From Streptomyces albireticuli (lineage in GTDB: Bacteria; Actinomycetota; Actinomycetes; Streptomycetales; Streptomycetaceae): a stretch of 64,000 nt of DNA. The notes beneath the pieces are model-generated. The model had not been told where the DNA came from and searched no databases. It was given only the letters and a program-made list of their open reading frames with translations. This document shows positions 1-8,924 of this stretch, one piece after another; the first letter of the stretch is position 1; every line of letters begins with the position of its first letter. Location: positions 7,960,501-8,024,500 of the forward strand of contig NZ_CP021744.1 of assembly GCF_002192455.1 (NCBI RefSeq), given 5' to 3'. The position numbers and the translations under genes are program-made.

Positions 1-632
1 ACGCCCAGCGCGGCCAGTTCCGCCTCCGGCCAGCGTTCCCCGACGAGGTCGTAGCCGGTCTTGAGGGCGTGGCTGGCGTCGGCGGCCGTCTGCTGTCCGG
101 TCAGCCGCCAGGTGATCAGGTCCGCCTGGTGGAGCAGCCGGGCCCCGGTGGGCAGCGGTTGCTGTTCCAGCAGCCACAGGAGCTTGGGCAGGGCCCAGGA
201 CGGCTGCATGGAGCGGTAGCCGGAGGCTTCCCACACCGCGGCGCCGGTGGTGTTGACGCGTTCGGTGCGGGCATGGGCGCGCCCGTCGTCGTACATCAGG
301 CCGGGGGTGAGCGGTGTGCCGTGGCTGTCGGTCAGCAGGATCGTGCCGGAGGTGGCGTCGACGGCGAGGCCGCGCACCCGTTCGGGGGCGATGCCGGAGA
401 GGGCCTCGCGGCAGGCGTCGGCGAGGGCCGTCCACCACTGCTCGGGGTCCTGTTCGTGGCGTACGCCGTCGCGCCGGCCGGTCAGCGGCCGGGAGGCGGC
501 GCCGATCGTCCGGCCGGTGCCGTCCACGGCGACGGCCCGGACGCTCTGGGTGCCGAGGTCGAGGCCCAGGTGGACGGCGTCGGGGTCGATCAGGAGGGAG
601 GGGGCGGGCCGCGGATGCTGGTGATCAGGCAT
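1..632 (-). CDS. FGGY-family carbohydrate kinase, C-terminus cut by window edge
   Basis: Translating the minus strand from the ATG at 630-632 gives an open frame to the window edge (about 210 residues). It begins with a short lead and then LGLDLGTQSVRAVAVD, the phosphate-1 loop of the FGGY/hexokinase fold, followed by LAVDATSGTILL. Family members phosphorylate sugars or polyols such as xylulose, ribulose or glycerol in the cytoplasm. The start overlaps the stop of the upstream kinase (stop 625-627), so the two are probably co-translated. Two kinases beside a polyol-type transporter suggest one acts on the imported polyol or ketose and the other on a downstream sugar; substrates are not readable from the sequence. 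The ATP-binding C-terminal domain lies outside the window. Confidence 0.85.
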   Translation of the reverse strand, partial: MPDHQHPRPAPSLLIDPDAVHLGLDLGTQSVRAVAVDGTGRTIGAASRPLTGRRDGVRHEQDPEQWWTALADACREALSGIAPERVRGLAVDATSGTILLTDSHGTPLTPGLMYDDGRAHARTERVNTTGAAVWEASGYRSMQPSWALPKLLWLLEQQPLPTGARLLHQADLITWRLTGQQTAADASHALKTGYDLVGERWPEAELAALG

Positions 633-2172
633 GGGTGGCGTTCCCTACGGGTGCGGGTGCCGACGTCTGGGCGGGTACGTGCGTGGGTGCGGCGGCGGGC
701 GACCAGCCGAGGGAGCGGGCGGCGTCGCGCCAGGTGAGGAAGGAGGCGTAGAGCTCGTCGTAGAAGGCGCTCCGCCGCGGGTCGGGATCCCAGCCGGCGC
801 GCATCCGGACGTACTTCGCCGCCGCGTCGCGCATGCTGGGCTCGGCCCCGGTGAGCACCAGGCCGGTCAGGAACGCGCCCTTGGCGCCGAGTTCGGTGTC
901 GGTGCTGCGGGCCGTGGGCACCCCGGTGACGTCGGCGATCAGGCGGCACCAGGCGTCGCTGGCCGATCCGCCGCCGCACAGGCGCAGTTCGCGGACCTCG
1001 GTGCGGGAGGCCCGCAGGCAGTCGCGCACCACCAGCGACAGGCCCTCGAACACGGCGCGGGCTAGGTGGGCGGGGGTGTGCTCCAGCGACAGGCCCCAGA
1101 AGGTGCCGCGGGCGCGCGGGTCGAGGAAGGGGGCGCGTTCCCCGGCGGGGGAGAGGTACGGCAGGAAGGCGAGGCCTCCGGCGCCCGGCCCGGTGCCGAA
1201 GGCCAGCTCACCGAGCGCGGCGGGGCCCTCGACGCCGAGGGTCCGGGCGGCCCAGTCCAGGACCTCCGTGCCCGACAAGGTGGGGAACGCGCGCAGGACG
1301 CGCTCGCGGCCCCCGTAGGCGATGTTGATCCCGCAGGGCTCGCCCGCGGTGTCGACGTCGCGGGTGACGATCTCGGTGCACAAGGTGGTGCCGAGGATGC
1401 CGCAGGCCTGGCCCGGGTCGACCACGCCGGCGCCGCGGGCGGTCGCGGCGATGTCGTAGGGGGCCATGACCACGGGCAGCCCGGCGGGCAGGCCCAGTTC
1501 ACCGGCCGTACGCGTGGTGATCTCGGCGATGCGTTCGTCCTCGCCCAGGACGCGCGGCAGGAGGCGGCGGGCCCAGGTGAGGCCGAACAGCTCCACGATG
1601 CGCGGGTCGTAGTCGCCGGTGGAGTGGTCGAGGAAGGGCGCGGACGCGTCGGACTCGTCGATCGCGGTGACGCCGGTGAGCTTGAGGAACAGCCAGCCGG
1701 CCGCGGTCAGGGCCGTCGCGGAGCGCTCCAGCCGCTCCGGGTCGTGCTCCGCGAGCCAGCTGATGAGCGCGTTGGGCATGCCGCCGCACGTGAGGGAGCC
1801 GTTGCGCCGGTACGCCTCCTCCAGGACGCCCTCGGCCTCCCAGCGCCGCAGCAGACCGCCGGCGCGGCCGTCGGACCACAGGACCGCCGGCCCGGTGGGG
1901 CGGCCCCGGCCGTCGACCAGCCAGCAGCCGTCGCCCTGCGCGGTGAGGCTCACGAGCCACACGGAGCCGGCGTCCGGGCCGAGCCGGGACAGGGCGCCGC
2001 GCACGGTGCGGACCACGCCGTCCCACACCGCGTCCATGTCCTGCTCCGCCCGGCCGGGGCCGGGCCGCAGAACCTCGGTGGCGACGCGCGAGACCGCGAT
2101 CTCCTGGCCTTGGTCGTCGAAGACGACCGACTTGATCACCGACGTGCCGACGTCGATGGTGAGAACCGACAT
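625..2172 (-). CDS. FGGY-family carbohydrate kinase
   Basis: This 515-residue protein is full length for the family. I placed the start at the ATG reading MSVLTIDVGTSVIKSVVFDD, because that places the phosphate-1 motif at the N-terminus as in all FGGY kinases; a longer frame to 2355 adds 61 residues of unlike composition. The C-terminal FGGY domain is seen as LCGGGSASDAWCRLIADVTG followed by ELGAKGAFLTG. It should transfer phosphate from ATP to a pentulose, polyol or related sugar. It is transcribed away from the DeoR gene, with a palindromic operator candidate in the roughly 270 bp between them, and its stop overlaps the start of the next kinase. The exact substrate (xylulose, ribulose, erythritol and glycerol kinases are all relatives) cannot be decided here. 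Confidence 0.88.
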   Translation of the reverse strand: MSVLTIDVGTSVIKSVVFDDQGQEIAVSRVATEVLRPGPGRAEQDMDAVWDGVVRTVRGALSRLGPDAGSVWLVSLTAQGDGCWLVDGRGRPTGPAVLWSDGRAGGLLRRWEAEGVLEEAYRRNGSLTCGGMPNALISWLAEHDPERLERSATALTAAGWLFLKLTGVTAIDESDASAPFLDHSTGDYDPRIVELFGLTWARRLLPRVLGEDERIAEITTRTAGELGLPAGLPVVMAPYDIAATARGAGVVDPGQACGILGTTLCTEIVTRDVDTAGEPCGINIAYGGRERVLRAFPTLSGTEVLDWAARTLGVEGPAALGELAFGTGPGAGGLAFLPYLSPAGERAPFLDPRARGTFWGLSLEHTPAHLARAVFEGLSLVVRDCLRASRTEVRELRLCGGGSASDAWCRLIADVTGVPTARSTDTELGAKGAFLTGLVLTGAEPSMRDAAAKYVRMRAGWDPDPRRSAFYDELYASFLTWRDAARSLGWSPAAAPTHVPAQTSAPAPVGNATHA

Positions 2173-2367
2173 GACTTCGAGTACCTGCCTCTTCGCAGTG
2201 GCCGCGTCACCAGGGACGGCGGCCGGTTCGCGGACGTAGCGAAACCCGCCGCCCGGCAGGGCGTCAATCAGCCACAGGGCATTTCCCGCACCGCGGGACG
2301 CGCGCGATGTGAGGTCCTTCCCGGGACCGGCACGGGCAAGGGAGGGCCGGGACACGCCGTGTTAGGT

Positions 2368-2386
2368 TCGTGTGAGATTCACATGA
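2368..2386. promoter_or_regulatory. Palindromic operator candidate, TGTGA-GAT-TCACA
   Basis: A perfect 5+5 inverted repeat (TGTGAGATTCACA, 2371-2383) with two further matching outer bases sits between the divergent kinase and DeoR starts. A near copy (TGTGAAATTCACG) lies at 3276-3288 before the transporter. Two copies flanking the regulator suggest they are its binding sites; that is inference. Confidence 0.6.
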
Positions 2387-2439
2387 CGGTGGCGGCGTGA
2401 CTACCCGGTACGGGGGTGCGCCGGGGGAGGGGCGGCGGC

Positions 2440-3219
2440 GTGAGTGGCGGGGACGGTCAGGAGGAGCGGCGCCGGCGGCTGCGTGACCTGGTGACGGCCA
2501 AGGGGTTCGTCCGGACGTCCGCCCTGGCCGAGGAGTTCGGCGTCAGCGTGATGACCGTGCACCGCGACCTCGACGCGTTGCAGGCCCAGGGCTGGCTGCG
2601 CAAGGTGCGCGGCGGGGCGAGCTGCCTGCCGTCGACGCAGTTCCACGGCAGCGTCGGCGAACGCATGACGTCCATGACACGGACCAAGCAGCGGCTGGCC
2701 CGCGCCGCGGCCGACCTCCTCGCACCGGGCCGCATCGTGATGATCGACGACTCCACGACGTGCCTGGGCCTGACCGGGCAGATGGCCGGGCACACACCGC
2801 TGACCGTCATCACCAACGCGCTGCCGGTCGTCTCCGCGCTGGCCGCGGAACCCGGGGTCTCGCTGATCGCGCTCGGCGGCACCTATTTCCCGGCCTACGA
2901 CGCCTTCATGGGCCCGCACGCCGCGCAGAGCGCGCAGGCGTACCGCGCCGACGTGCTGTTCATGTCGACGACCGCCGTCACCGGCGGCCGCTGTTACCAC
3001 ATGTCGCCGGAGACGGTGCAGGTCAAGCAGGCGATGATGGCGTCCGCGACCCGGCGCGTCCTGCTCGTCGACCACACCAAGTTCGCCAACCAGGGCCTGT
3101 ACGCGCTGGCCCCCCTCACCGACTTCGACCTGGTCCTGGTGGACGACGCCGCCCCCGTGCCGGAAGTGCGGCGGCTGCGCGAGCAGGGTGTCGAGGTACG
3201 CGTCGTCCCCGGTCGCTGA
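2440..3219 (+). CDS. DeoR/GlpR-family transcriptional regulator
   Basis: The N-terminal helix-turn-helix is clear: ERRRRLRDLVTAKGFVRTS, then LAEEFGVSVMTVHRDLDAL and GWLRKVRGGA, the DeoR signature. The rest is the sugar-phosphate-sensing DeoRC domain, with the usual late motif DHTKFANQGLYALAPLTDFD. I chose the GTG at 2440, which has GGGGAGG about 8 bases upstream; a GTG at 2416 is also in frame and would add 8 residues. At about 259 residues it has normal family length. DeoR proteins usually repress sugar catabolic operons and release DNA on binding a phosphorylated intermediate. It lies between the kinases and the transporter, so it most likely controls both, through the palindromes at 2371 and 3276. 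Confidence 0.9.
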   Translation: MSGGDGQEERRRRLRDLVTAKGFVRTSALAEEFGVSVMTVHRDLDALQAQGWLRKVRGGASCLPSTQFHGSVGERMTSMTRTKQRLARAAADLLAPGRIVMIDDSTTCLGLTGQMAGHTPLTVITNALPVVSALAAEPGVSLIALGGTYFPAYDAFMGPHAAQSAQAYRADVLFMSTTAVTGGRCYHMSPETVQVKQAMMASATRRVLLVDHTKFANQGLYALAPLTDFDLVLVDDAAPVPEVRRLREQGVEVRVVPGR

Positions 3220-3556
3220 CACCGCCGGGCGTGCTCACTGCCGGAGTCCCTCTTCCCCAGCGTGAACTCCACGTGTGTGAAATTCACGCGTACTTCACGT
3301 ACCGGAGCGGGCTCAAGGCCCTTGCAGTCACCTTCCTGAGCAGGGCCGACGCTCCGTATCCGGACCCGCGTGACGCGGACCGGACGGCGATTTCACGCCA
3401 CCGTCCTGAGCTGCCGCGAGGGTTTTCCCGTACCGCGTTGACGCCCGCACCGCCCCGTTTCATCGTGGCGCTTCGTCGTGGCGCACACCGACGCGTTCGC
3501 CTCCCGTGCCGCGCCGCGCCCCTCCCACCCCGTACAGCCCCCGGAAGGTGGTTGCC
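3220..3556. promoter_or_regulatory. Promoter region of the polyol transporter with operator-like repeats
   Basis: This 337 bp gap carries a cluster of GTGA/TCAC half-sites at 3261-3300. The best is TGTGA-AAT-TCACG at 3276-3288. A weaker one, CGTGA-ACT-CCACG, lies at 3261-3273, and TTCACG follows at 3294. They resemble the site upstream of the DeoR gene. I see no gene in the remainder. Confidence 0.5.
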
Positions 3557-4843
3557 GTGACCGTTGTCATGGACCCTGCATCGTCGGCCGACCGCGCCCC
3601 CCGAAGACACTGGACCGACCGCGCCGGCCTGCCCCGGGCCCTCGCCTGGGGATATGTCGGCGTCCTCGTCTTCATGATCGGAGACGGCGTCGAGTCCGGC
3701 TACCTGTCGCCCTACCTGCTGGACGAGGGCCTGTCCAAGCAGCAGGTCGCCCTGCTGTTCAGCGTCTACGGCGTGACCGCCAGCGTCGCCGCCTGGATCT
3801 CCGGTGCGCTGTGCGACCTGTGGGGCCCGCGCCGCGTCATGACGCTCGGCCTCGGCATCTGGGTCGCCCTCCAGATCGTCCTGCTGCTCTTTGCCCTCCC
3901 CACGACCGACTTCCCCCTCCTACTGATCAGCTACGGCTTGCGGGGCCTGGGCTATCCCTTGTTCGCCTACGGCTTCCTCATCTGGGTCACCGCCGTGACG
4001 CCCCGGCGGCGCCTGGGCTCAGCGGTCGGCTGGTTCTGGTTCGCCTTCACCGGCGGCCTGCCCACCCTCGGCTCCCTCGTCGCCAGCTTCGCCGTGCCGC
4101 GCGTCGGCGCCTACAGCACGCTGTGGCTCGCCTTGGGGCTGGTCGTCGCGGGCGGTGCCCTGGCCCTGCTGCTCGTCCGCGAACCCACCGGCCGCCGCCG
4201 TCTCGCCCCAGCCGGGGAACGCCCCCTCGCCACCTTGTCCGGCTCGCTCGCCATCATCTGGCGTCGCCCCCGCATCGGGGTGGGTGCGGTCGTGCGGGCC
4301 GTCAACACCGCGCCTCAGTTCGGCTTTCTCGTCTTCCTGCCGGTGTTCTTCACCGAGACGCTCGGCTTCACCCTGAGCGAGTGGCTGCGGCTGCTGTCCG
4401 CGATGTTCGCCACCAACATCTTCTTCAACCTCGTCTTCGGGGTGGTCGGTGACCGCATCGGCTGGCAGCGCACGGTCGCCTGGTGCGGCGGCGTCGGCTG
4501 CGCGGTGACCACTCTGCTGCTGTACTACGGGACGGTCGCGGCCGGCGACGACTTCCCCGTGGCCGTGGTGCTGGTGAGCCTCTTCGGTGCCACGCTCGCC
4601 GGATACGTACCGCTGTCCGCCCTGATGCCGTCACTGGCACCCGACCACAAGGGGCAGGCGATGTCGGCCCTGAACCTGGGCGCGGGCGCCAGCACCTTCC
4701 TCGGCCCGGCCCTGGTGGCCCTGCTCCTCGGGCCCCTGGGTGTCGAGGGACTCATGTGGGTCTTCGCCGCTCTCTACCTCACCAGTGCCTTCCTGACCGG
4801 GTTCCTGCGCCTGCCGGTCCCGGGGAAGGGCGCGGATCGCTGA
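3557..4843 (+). CDS. MFS polyol transporter, RbtT/DalT/CsbX-like
   Basis: This 428-residue protein has about 12 hydrophobic segments and MFS loop motifs, such as GALCDLWGPRRVMTLG after the second helix. The run YGLRGLGYPLFAYGFLIWVT and the start GDGVESGYLSPYLLDEGLSK are typical of the ribitol/D-arabinitol permease branch as I know it. I chose the GTG at 3557 because GGAAGG lies just upstream; a longer ATG frame from 3506 has no good ribosome binding site. It would bring a sugar alcohol into the cell by proton symport. Its place next to two FGGY kinases and a DeoR regulator supports this. The exact polyol is unknown. Confidence 0.82.
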   Translation: MTVVMDPASSADRAPRRHWTDRAGLPRALAWGYVGVLVFMIGDGVESGYLSPYLLDEGLSKQQVALLFSVYGVTASVAAWISGALCDLWGPRRVMTLGLGIWVALQIVLLLFALPTTDFPLLLISYGLRGLGYPLFAYGFLIWVTAVTPRRRLGSAVGWFWFAFTGGLPTLGSLVASFAVPRVGAYSTLWLALGLVVAGGALALLLVREPTGRRRLAPAGERPLATLSGSLAIIWRRPRIGVGAVVRAVNTAPQFGFLVFLPVFFTETLGFTLSEWLRLLSAMFATNIFFNLVFGVVGDRIGWQRTVAWCGGVGCAVTTLLLYYGTVAAGDDFPVAVVLVSLFGATLAGYVPLSALMPSLAPDHKGQAMSALNLGAGASTFLGPALVALLLGPLGVEGLMWVFAALYLTSAFLTGFLRLPVPGKGADR

Positions 4844-4869
4844 ACCGGGCGGGCGATTCCAGGCGCCGC

Positions 4870-5322
4870 CTACGGGGCGTGCACGCCCGGAGAATGACCG
4901 GCACGTCGGGCGGCCCATGTGCGGGTGATACGGGCTACGCCGGTGACCGCGGCCACGCCGAGGCTGACCACGCTCAGGGCGGTGAGGCTTATGACGCTCG
5001 GGTTGACCCAGGAGGGGACGAGGTCGTGGGTGGCGCCGCACCAGCTGTGCAAGGGGAAGAGCGGATCACCGTCGTGCTCCCCCGCGAACTTGCTGTCGTA
5101 GGAGGCGCCGCAGGTTTCGCTCCGGTCCAGGCCGCCGAAGCCGGCGAACATTCCGTAGGCGAACGCCAGCGCGGCACCGGAGCCTGCCAGCAGCCCGATG
5201 CCGCCCCACAGACCTGGTGCGGACCAGGCTCCCGCCCTGATGCCGCGCAGGACGAGTCGGCCGCCGTGCCCGAAACCGGCGAGAAGCGCGAACGGAAACG
5301 CGATGAGCGCGAGTATGAACAT
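4870..5322 (-). CDS. Small membrane protein of unknown function
   Basis: The 150-residue protein begins with a hydrophobic helix (FILALIAFPFALLAGFG) and has a second at about residues 40-63 and a third near the C-terminus (SVISLTALSVVSLGVAAVTG). A loop between the last two holds two cysteines (ETCGAS and SWCGATH), which could form a disulfide outside the membrane. AGGAG lies six bases before the ATG. It is convergent with the transporter, 26 bp away. I recognise no family. Confidence 0.7.
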   Translation of the reverse strand: MFILALIAFPFALLAGFGHGGRLVLRGIRAGAWSAPGLWGGIGLLAGSGAALAFAYGMFAGFGGLDRSETCGASYDSKFAGEHDGDPLFPLHSWCGATHDLVPSWVNPSVISLTALSVVSLGVAAVTGVARITRTWAARRAGHSPGVHAP

Positions 5323-5441
5323 GTCGACTCCTGCTGATTACCTGCGTGCGGCCATGCGCGCCTGGGCGCGTCGCGGCCCGGTCCACCGGCGCGGCTTGAG
5401 CCGGCATGGTGAACCGGACAGTGCGACCTCCTGGCGGGGTA

Positions 5442-6359
5442 TCAGCCGAGGGACGTCGCCAGCAGCCTGGCAACGTCGGCGATCAGGGCGTCGTCCGCCT
5501 TGGCCTCCTGCGTGTGCTTGGTGGTGAGCACCGCCAGCACGACAGGGGAGCCGTCCGGAGCCCAGGCGATGCCCACGTCGTTGGCGGTGCCGTAGTCACC
5601 GGTGCCGGTCTTGTCCCCCAGTGTCCACCCGGCGGGCAGGCCCTCGCGAAAGCGGTGGTCGCTGGTGGTGTTGGCGCGCAGCCACGCGGTGAGCTGCCTT
5701 CGGTCCCGGGGGGACAGCGCGTTGCCGAGCACGAGCCGGGCGTACGTCCGCCCGATCGCGTAGGGAGTGGTGGTGTCCTCGACGCGCCAGGGCTCGGCCG
5801 AGTTGAGCTCGGGCTCCCAGCGGTCGAGCCGGGTCGTCCGGTCTCCGACCGAGCGGCAGAAGCGGGTGACGGCGGCCGGGCCGCCCAGCTCACGGAGCAG
5901 GAGATTGGCCGCCGCGTTGTCGCTGCGGGTGAGCGCGGCGTCGCACAGTTCCGCGACAGTCATCCCGTCGGCGATGTGCTTGCCCGTCTCCGGAGCCCAG
6001 CCGGACTCGTCGACGTCCTGCCGGGTGTACCGGAGGCGCTTGGCGAGGAACTCGCCGTCCCGGTCGAGGTCGCGCAGGACAGCCGCGGCCGCGAGCGTCT
6101 TGAACACCGAGCACATCGGGAAGGTCTCACCGGCCCGGTAACGGACCGTTCTGCCCGTCCGCACGTGGTGCCCGAAGACTCCGACGCGGGCGTCGTGCTC
6201 CCGCTCAAGCTCCGCGAGTCGCAGGGAGACCTCGCCCTCGCCCGACGCCGATGCGTGGGCCGTGCCGGCGTTCGCCGTGAGAGCTGCCAGTGCCGCCCCG
6301 GTGCCGAGGGCCAGCATCGCGCGGCGGGACAGGAGAGCCCCTGTGGTTGCCTGGATCAT
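5442..6359 (-). CDS. Class A beta-lactamase, Tat-exported
   Basis: The 305-residue enzyme has all class A motifs: S84-V-F-K87 (Ambler S70xxK), S146-D-N148 (S130-D-N), E182-P-E-L-N186 (ExxLN with the general base), and K250-T-G252 (K234-T-G). It should hydrolyse beta-lactams through a serine acyl-enzyme after export. The N-terminus has a twin-arginine type signal, SRRAMLALGTGAALAAL, ending near AHASA. I chose the ATG at 6359 because GAGAGAAG precedes it; an upstream ATG at 6392 has no such site. Streptomyces commonly carry chromosomal enzymes of this type. No regulator gene (such as a blaI/blaR or ampR type) lies beside it. Confidence 0.93.
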   Translation of the reverse strand: MIQATTGALLSRRAMLALGTGAALAALTANAGTAHASASGEGEVSLRLAELEREHDARVGVFGHHVRTGRTVRYRAGETFPMCSVFKTLAAAAVLRDLDRDGEFLAKRLRYTRQDVDESGWAPETGKHIADGMTVAELCDAALTRSDNAAANLLLRELGGPAAVTRFCRSVGDRTTRLDRWEPELNSAEPWRVEDTTTPYAIGRTYARLVLGNALSPRDRRQLTAWLRANTTSDHRFREGLPAGWTLGDKTGTGDYGTANDVGIAWAPDGSPVVLAVLTTKHTQEAKADDALIADVARLLATSLG

Positions 6360-6539
6360 GTTCTTCTCTCTTGCCACGGGCAGGAAGGACATGGCTCAGG
6401 ACGCGAACTGGTGATCCATTAGTTCCGCTGGTTCCGCTTCGGTGCTCACTCAACGGACGTCCCCGCGCGGCCACGCGGCCTGATCGACGCGGCGCCGCCT
6501 GCGCACTCTTCATGGCGATCCGCCCGGAACAGCCATATA

Positions 6540-7100
6540 TTGATGATCATGTGTGCTGGCATCAGCCCATTCCGGATCCAGATCCCGCAGGCCGATCTCG
6601 ATGACCTGCACGACCGTCTGGCGCGCACCGCCATCGCCTTCGGAGAGCTGATGACCCGTCTGGGCTACGAGCGCTTCGGCGTAAAGCGAGGGGACCTCGG
6701 CGCGGGAGTGACCGGCCGGGTGGCGATGCTGCTGCCGACCGGGTGATCGGCGCGCACACTCATGGTGACTGGCTCCAGCTCGGCATGGCCGGCGAGGATT
6801 TCCCGGTGCCGGACGGCCTGAGCACGGAGGAACACGCCGGGCTCGAAGCCGCGCAACGCAGCTGGTCGCAGATACTGGGAACTGGCCCACGCCGACAACC
6901 CGGGCTGGGGCGGTTCTTCAGGCGTACCCACGGCCTCCTCGCTGTTCTCCAGCGACCCGTTGGTCCGCAAGGTCCTCGGCCCCGGCGACAGCGCCGTCTT
7001 CTTCCGGGAGCACGCCGAAGGCGGGCACTTCCCCGCGTTCGAGGTTCCTGATCTGTTCGTCGACGACATCCGCGCCTTCTTCAGAACACTCCGCCACTGA
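6540..7100 (+). pseudogene. Decayed epoxide hydrolase (alpha/beta hydrolase)
   Basis: Fragments in different frames match an epoxide hydrolase with the EHN N-terminal domain. The first frame has PFRIQIPQADLDDLHDRLAR, then jumps directly to GYERFGVKRGDLGAGVTG, so the segment between these two motifs is missing. Later frames give MAGEDFPVPDGLSTEEHAGL and the final FFREHAEGGHFPAFEVPDLF, which holds the catalytic-His region, ending at the stop 7098-7100. The nucleophile segment is gone. At least one large deletion and several frameshifts make this inactive. It has no obvious partner nearby. Confidence 0.8.
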
Positions 7101-7167
7101 CACGGCGGCGGTATGAAGGATCGCCAGCCGGCTTTGACACCAGCTGAATCTCTGCCTGCGCTGTGCG

Positions 7168-7757
7168 GTGCGGCAGCGGCTGTTCACGGCCGACGCGCGG
7201 GAGCGGCGGCAGTGTCACCAGGAGGTTCCTCAGCACCGGGACCGGAGCCAAGGCGCTGACGCCACCGGCAGCAGTGGGATCGTGCATCTGGTGATGCCTT
7301 CCGGGGAGCCACAGGCCGGCCATGCGGACCTGGCCGATCACCTCCTGGACGACGATGAGCCGAAGGACGGGACGATCGCTTGGTGGGAAGTCCTCATGGA
7401 CGGTCAGCCCGAGTTCGTGGAAGAGCTCGTGGCCGCCGGAGCCGACCCTTGGCGCCCCGTGCTCGGTGGCTGGTCGCCTGGACGGCTCAGCCTGGCCGGA
7501 CCCACGCCGGACCTCTTCGTGGTCCCGGAGGGGGAGCGGGGACTGAACGCCGCCGAACGCGCGGCAGCGGTCGAGGCCAAACGGCTCCGTGCCCACACTC
7601 ACACCCGAAGAGGTCCTCCTCGCCTACCTCCACCAGCACCACGCCGTAGCCCACGCCTGTGCCTGGGCGGGACTTCGCCCCACCGACGCACGCGCAGTGA
7701 CCGGACCTCCCGACACCTGGGTCGAGCTCCCCCTCCGTGACTACTGGAAGAGTTGAC
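7168..7757 (+). pseudogene. Frameshifted ankyrin-like hypothetical gene
   Basis: One frame reads IAWWEVLMDGQPEFVEELVA then AGADPWRPVLGGWSPGRLSL, an ankyrin-like repeat region I associate with a Streptomyces hypothetical family. Near 7590 the homologous reading switches frame and continues as LTPEEVLLAYLHQHHAVAHA to a stop at 7755-7757. Either this is a decayed gene or there is a one-base sequence error. The N-terminal part before 7294 looks unrelated. Confidence 0.55.
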
Positions 7758-8093
7758 GGGTCCTCTGTGCCCCTGGGCACCGCTTCCTGGTGGCCGGCCC
7801 GCCCTCATGCCGTCCCGGACACCGACGTCGTTCCACTCACGGGGTGTTCGAACGCGTGCGGCAGCGCCCAGATGCGCCTGTTGCCGTATCGGCGCACCAT
7901 AGGCGTGACTCACCCGCACGTGCGGAGAAGAGGCGCTGCCATGGCTGAGCGCATCGTGATCCATCACGGCCGGTACGAGCACTACGACGGCGACGAGTGA
8001 AGGCCCCTCTGGGCGCTGATGAATTCCGCGCCCAGAGCGACTCGCCGGACAATGCCGACGCGCGCAGGGCCGACCGCGGTGAGTGTCCGCAAG
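7758..8093. other. No supported gene
   Basis: A plus-strand frame (7737-8000) ends with a charged 19-residue stretch starting at an ATG at 7941, but there is no recognisable protein. I see nothing else convincing. Confidence 0.4.
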
Positions 8094-8753
8094 TCAGGCG
8101 AATCGGGGCCTGCGGCGAAGGCGGCCGTAGAGGATGAGGGCCTCCATGGCCGCGAGCAGTCCGCCACAGGTCCAGGCCATGCCGGATGACAGGCCGTTGA
8201 CGTTGTTGCTCAGTCGCGTCGCCAGCCAGTCCTCCGGGTCCACCACCAGCGTCACGCGCCGCCCCGGCTCGAAGTCCTCCTGACAACCGTCGGAATCGTC
8301 GATCTTGTAGGTCAGGCTCCGCCCGGCGTCCGACCGGACGACGGTGCAGGTGTGCCCCGCGCCGTGCTTCCTGTGATAGCTGCTGGTGTCGGCTATCACC
8401 GCCTCGTACCGGGTGCCGCGCCGATCCAGTACATAGTCGTCCATCGCGGGCCCGACGAAGAGGACGAAGGCGAACCCGAGGATCGCCACACAGGTGCCGG
8501 GCCCGGCCCCGCACAGCGCTCCGGCCACGACCAGGAGGGGCAGGACGACCACGACACCGGCAGCTGTCAGCAGGCCCGACCCGCCTTGGTTGAGCCACCC
8601 GCAACCCGCCAGGATCAGGGGCGTGAGAACGACAAGACCGAGGGTGAAGGGCCATCTGGGCAACAATGCGGGGCTTTTCAGCCCCACCCCCTTCATTGGC
8701 GGGCTGCTCGTCCGGTCCCTCGCCACCTTCACTTCCTTCCTGTGCGTTCGCAT
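8094..8753 (-). CDS. Predicted membrane protein of unknown function
   Basis: The 219-residue protein has three N-terminal hydrophobic segments (about residues 34-50, 60-80 and 85-103), a soluble region of about 85 residues with two cysteines, and a final helix near GMAWTCGGLLAAMEALILYG. The soluble region contains the phrase RRVTLVVDPEDWLATRL, reminiscent of actinobacterial DUF proteins that present a beta domain outside the membrane. No family or function is assigned. Transcription runs away from the large secreted protein upstream, about 170 bp apart. Confidence 0.7.
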   Translation of the reverse strand: MRTHRKEVKVARDRTSSPPMKGVGLKSPALLPRWPFTLGLVVLTPLILAGCGWLNQGGSGLLTAAGVVVVLPLLVVAGALCGAGPGTCVAILGFAFVLFVGPAMDDYVLDRRGTRYEAVIADTSSYHRKHGAGHTCTVVRSDAGRSLTYKIDDSDGCQEDFEPGRRVTLVVDPEDWLATRLSNNVNGLSSGMAWTCGGLLAAMEALILYGRLRRRPRFA

Positions 8754-8861
8754 TCCAAGATCCGGGAGACCTTCTCACAGTCACGGCTCCAGGTGAGGAC
8801 GTGCCCTGCTCCGGCATAGGGCCGATGGATGGTGATCACGTCTGCCTGGGCCAAAAACACC

Positions 8862-8892
8862 GTGCCCCCTGCCGGCTCGCAGCAGAGGGCAC
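8862..8892 (-). terminator. Hairpin downstream of the secreted lectin gene
   Basis: GTGCCCCCTGC (8862-8872) pairs with GCAGAGGGCAC (8882-8892) with one mismatch and a 9-base loop. It lies about 30 bp past the stop of the minus-strand gene ending at 8925, the expected place for a terminator. Confidence 0.6.
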
Positions 8893-8924
8893 AGTCGTTT
8901 CAGGCGGTCAGATCACATGCTCGG

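Noticed and set aside
7737..8000. An 87-residue plus-strand frame ending in ERIVIHHGRYEHYDGDE
   Set aside because: It begins inside the preceding gene remnant, has no ribosome binding site at its start and resembles no protein.
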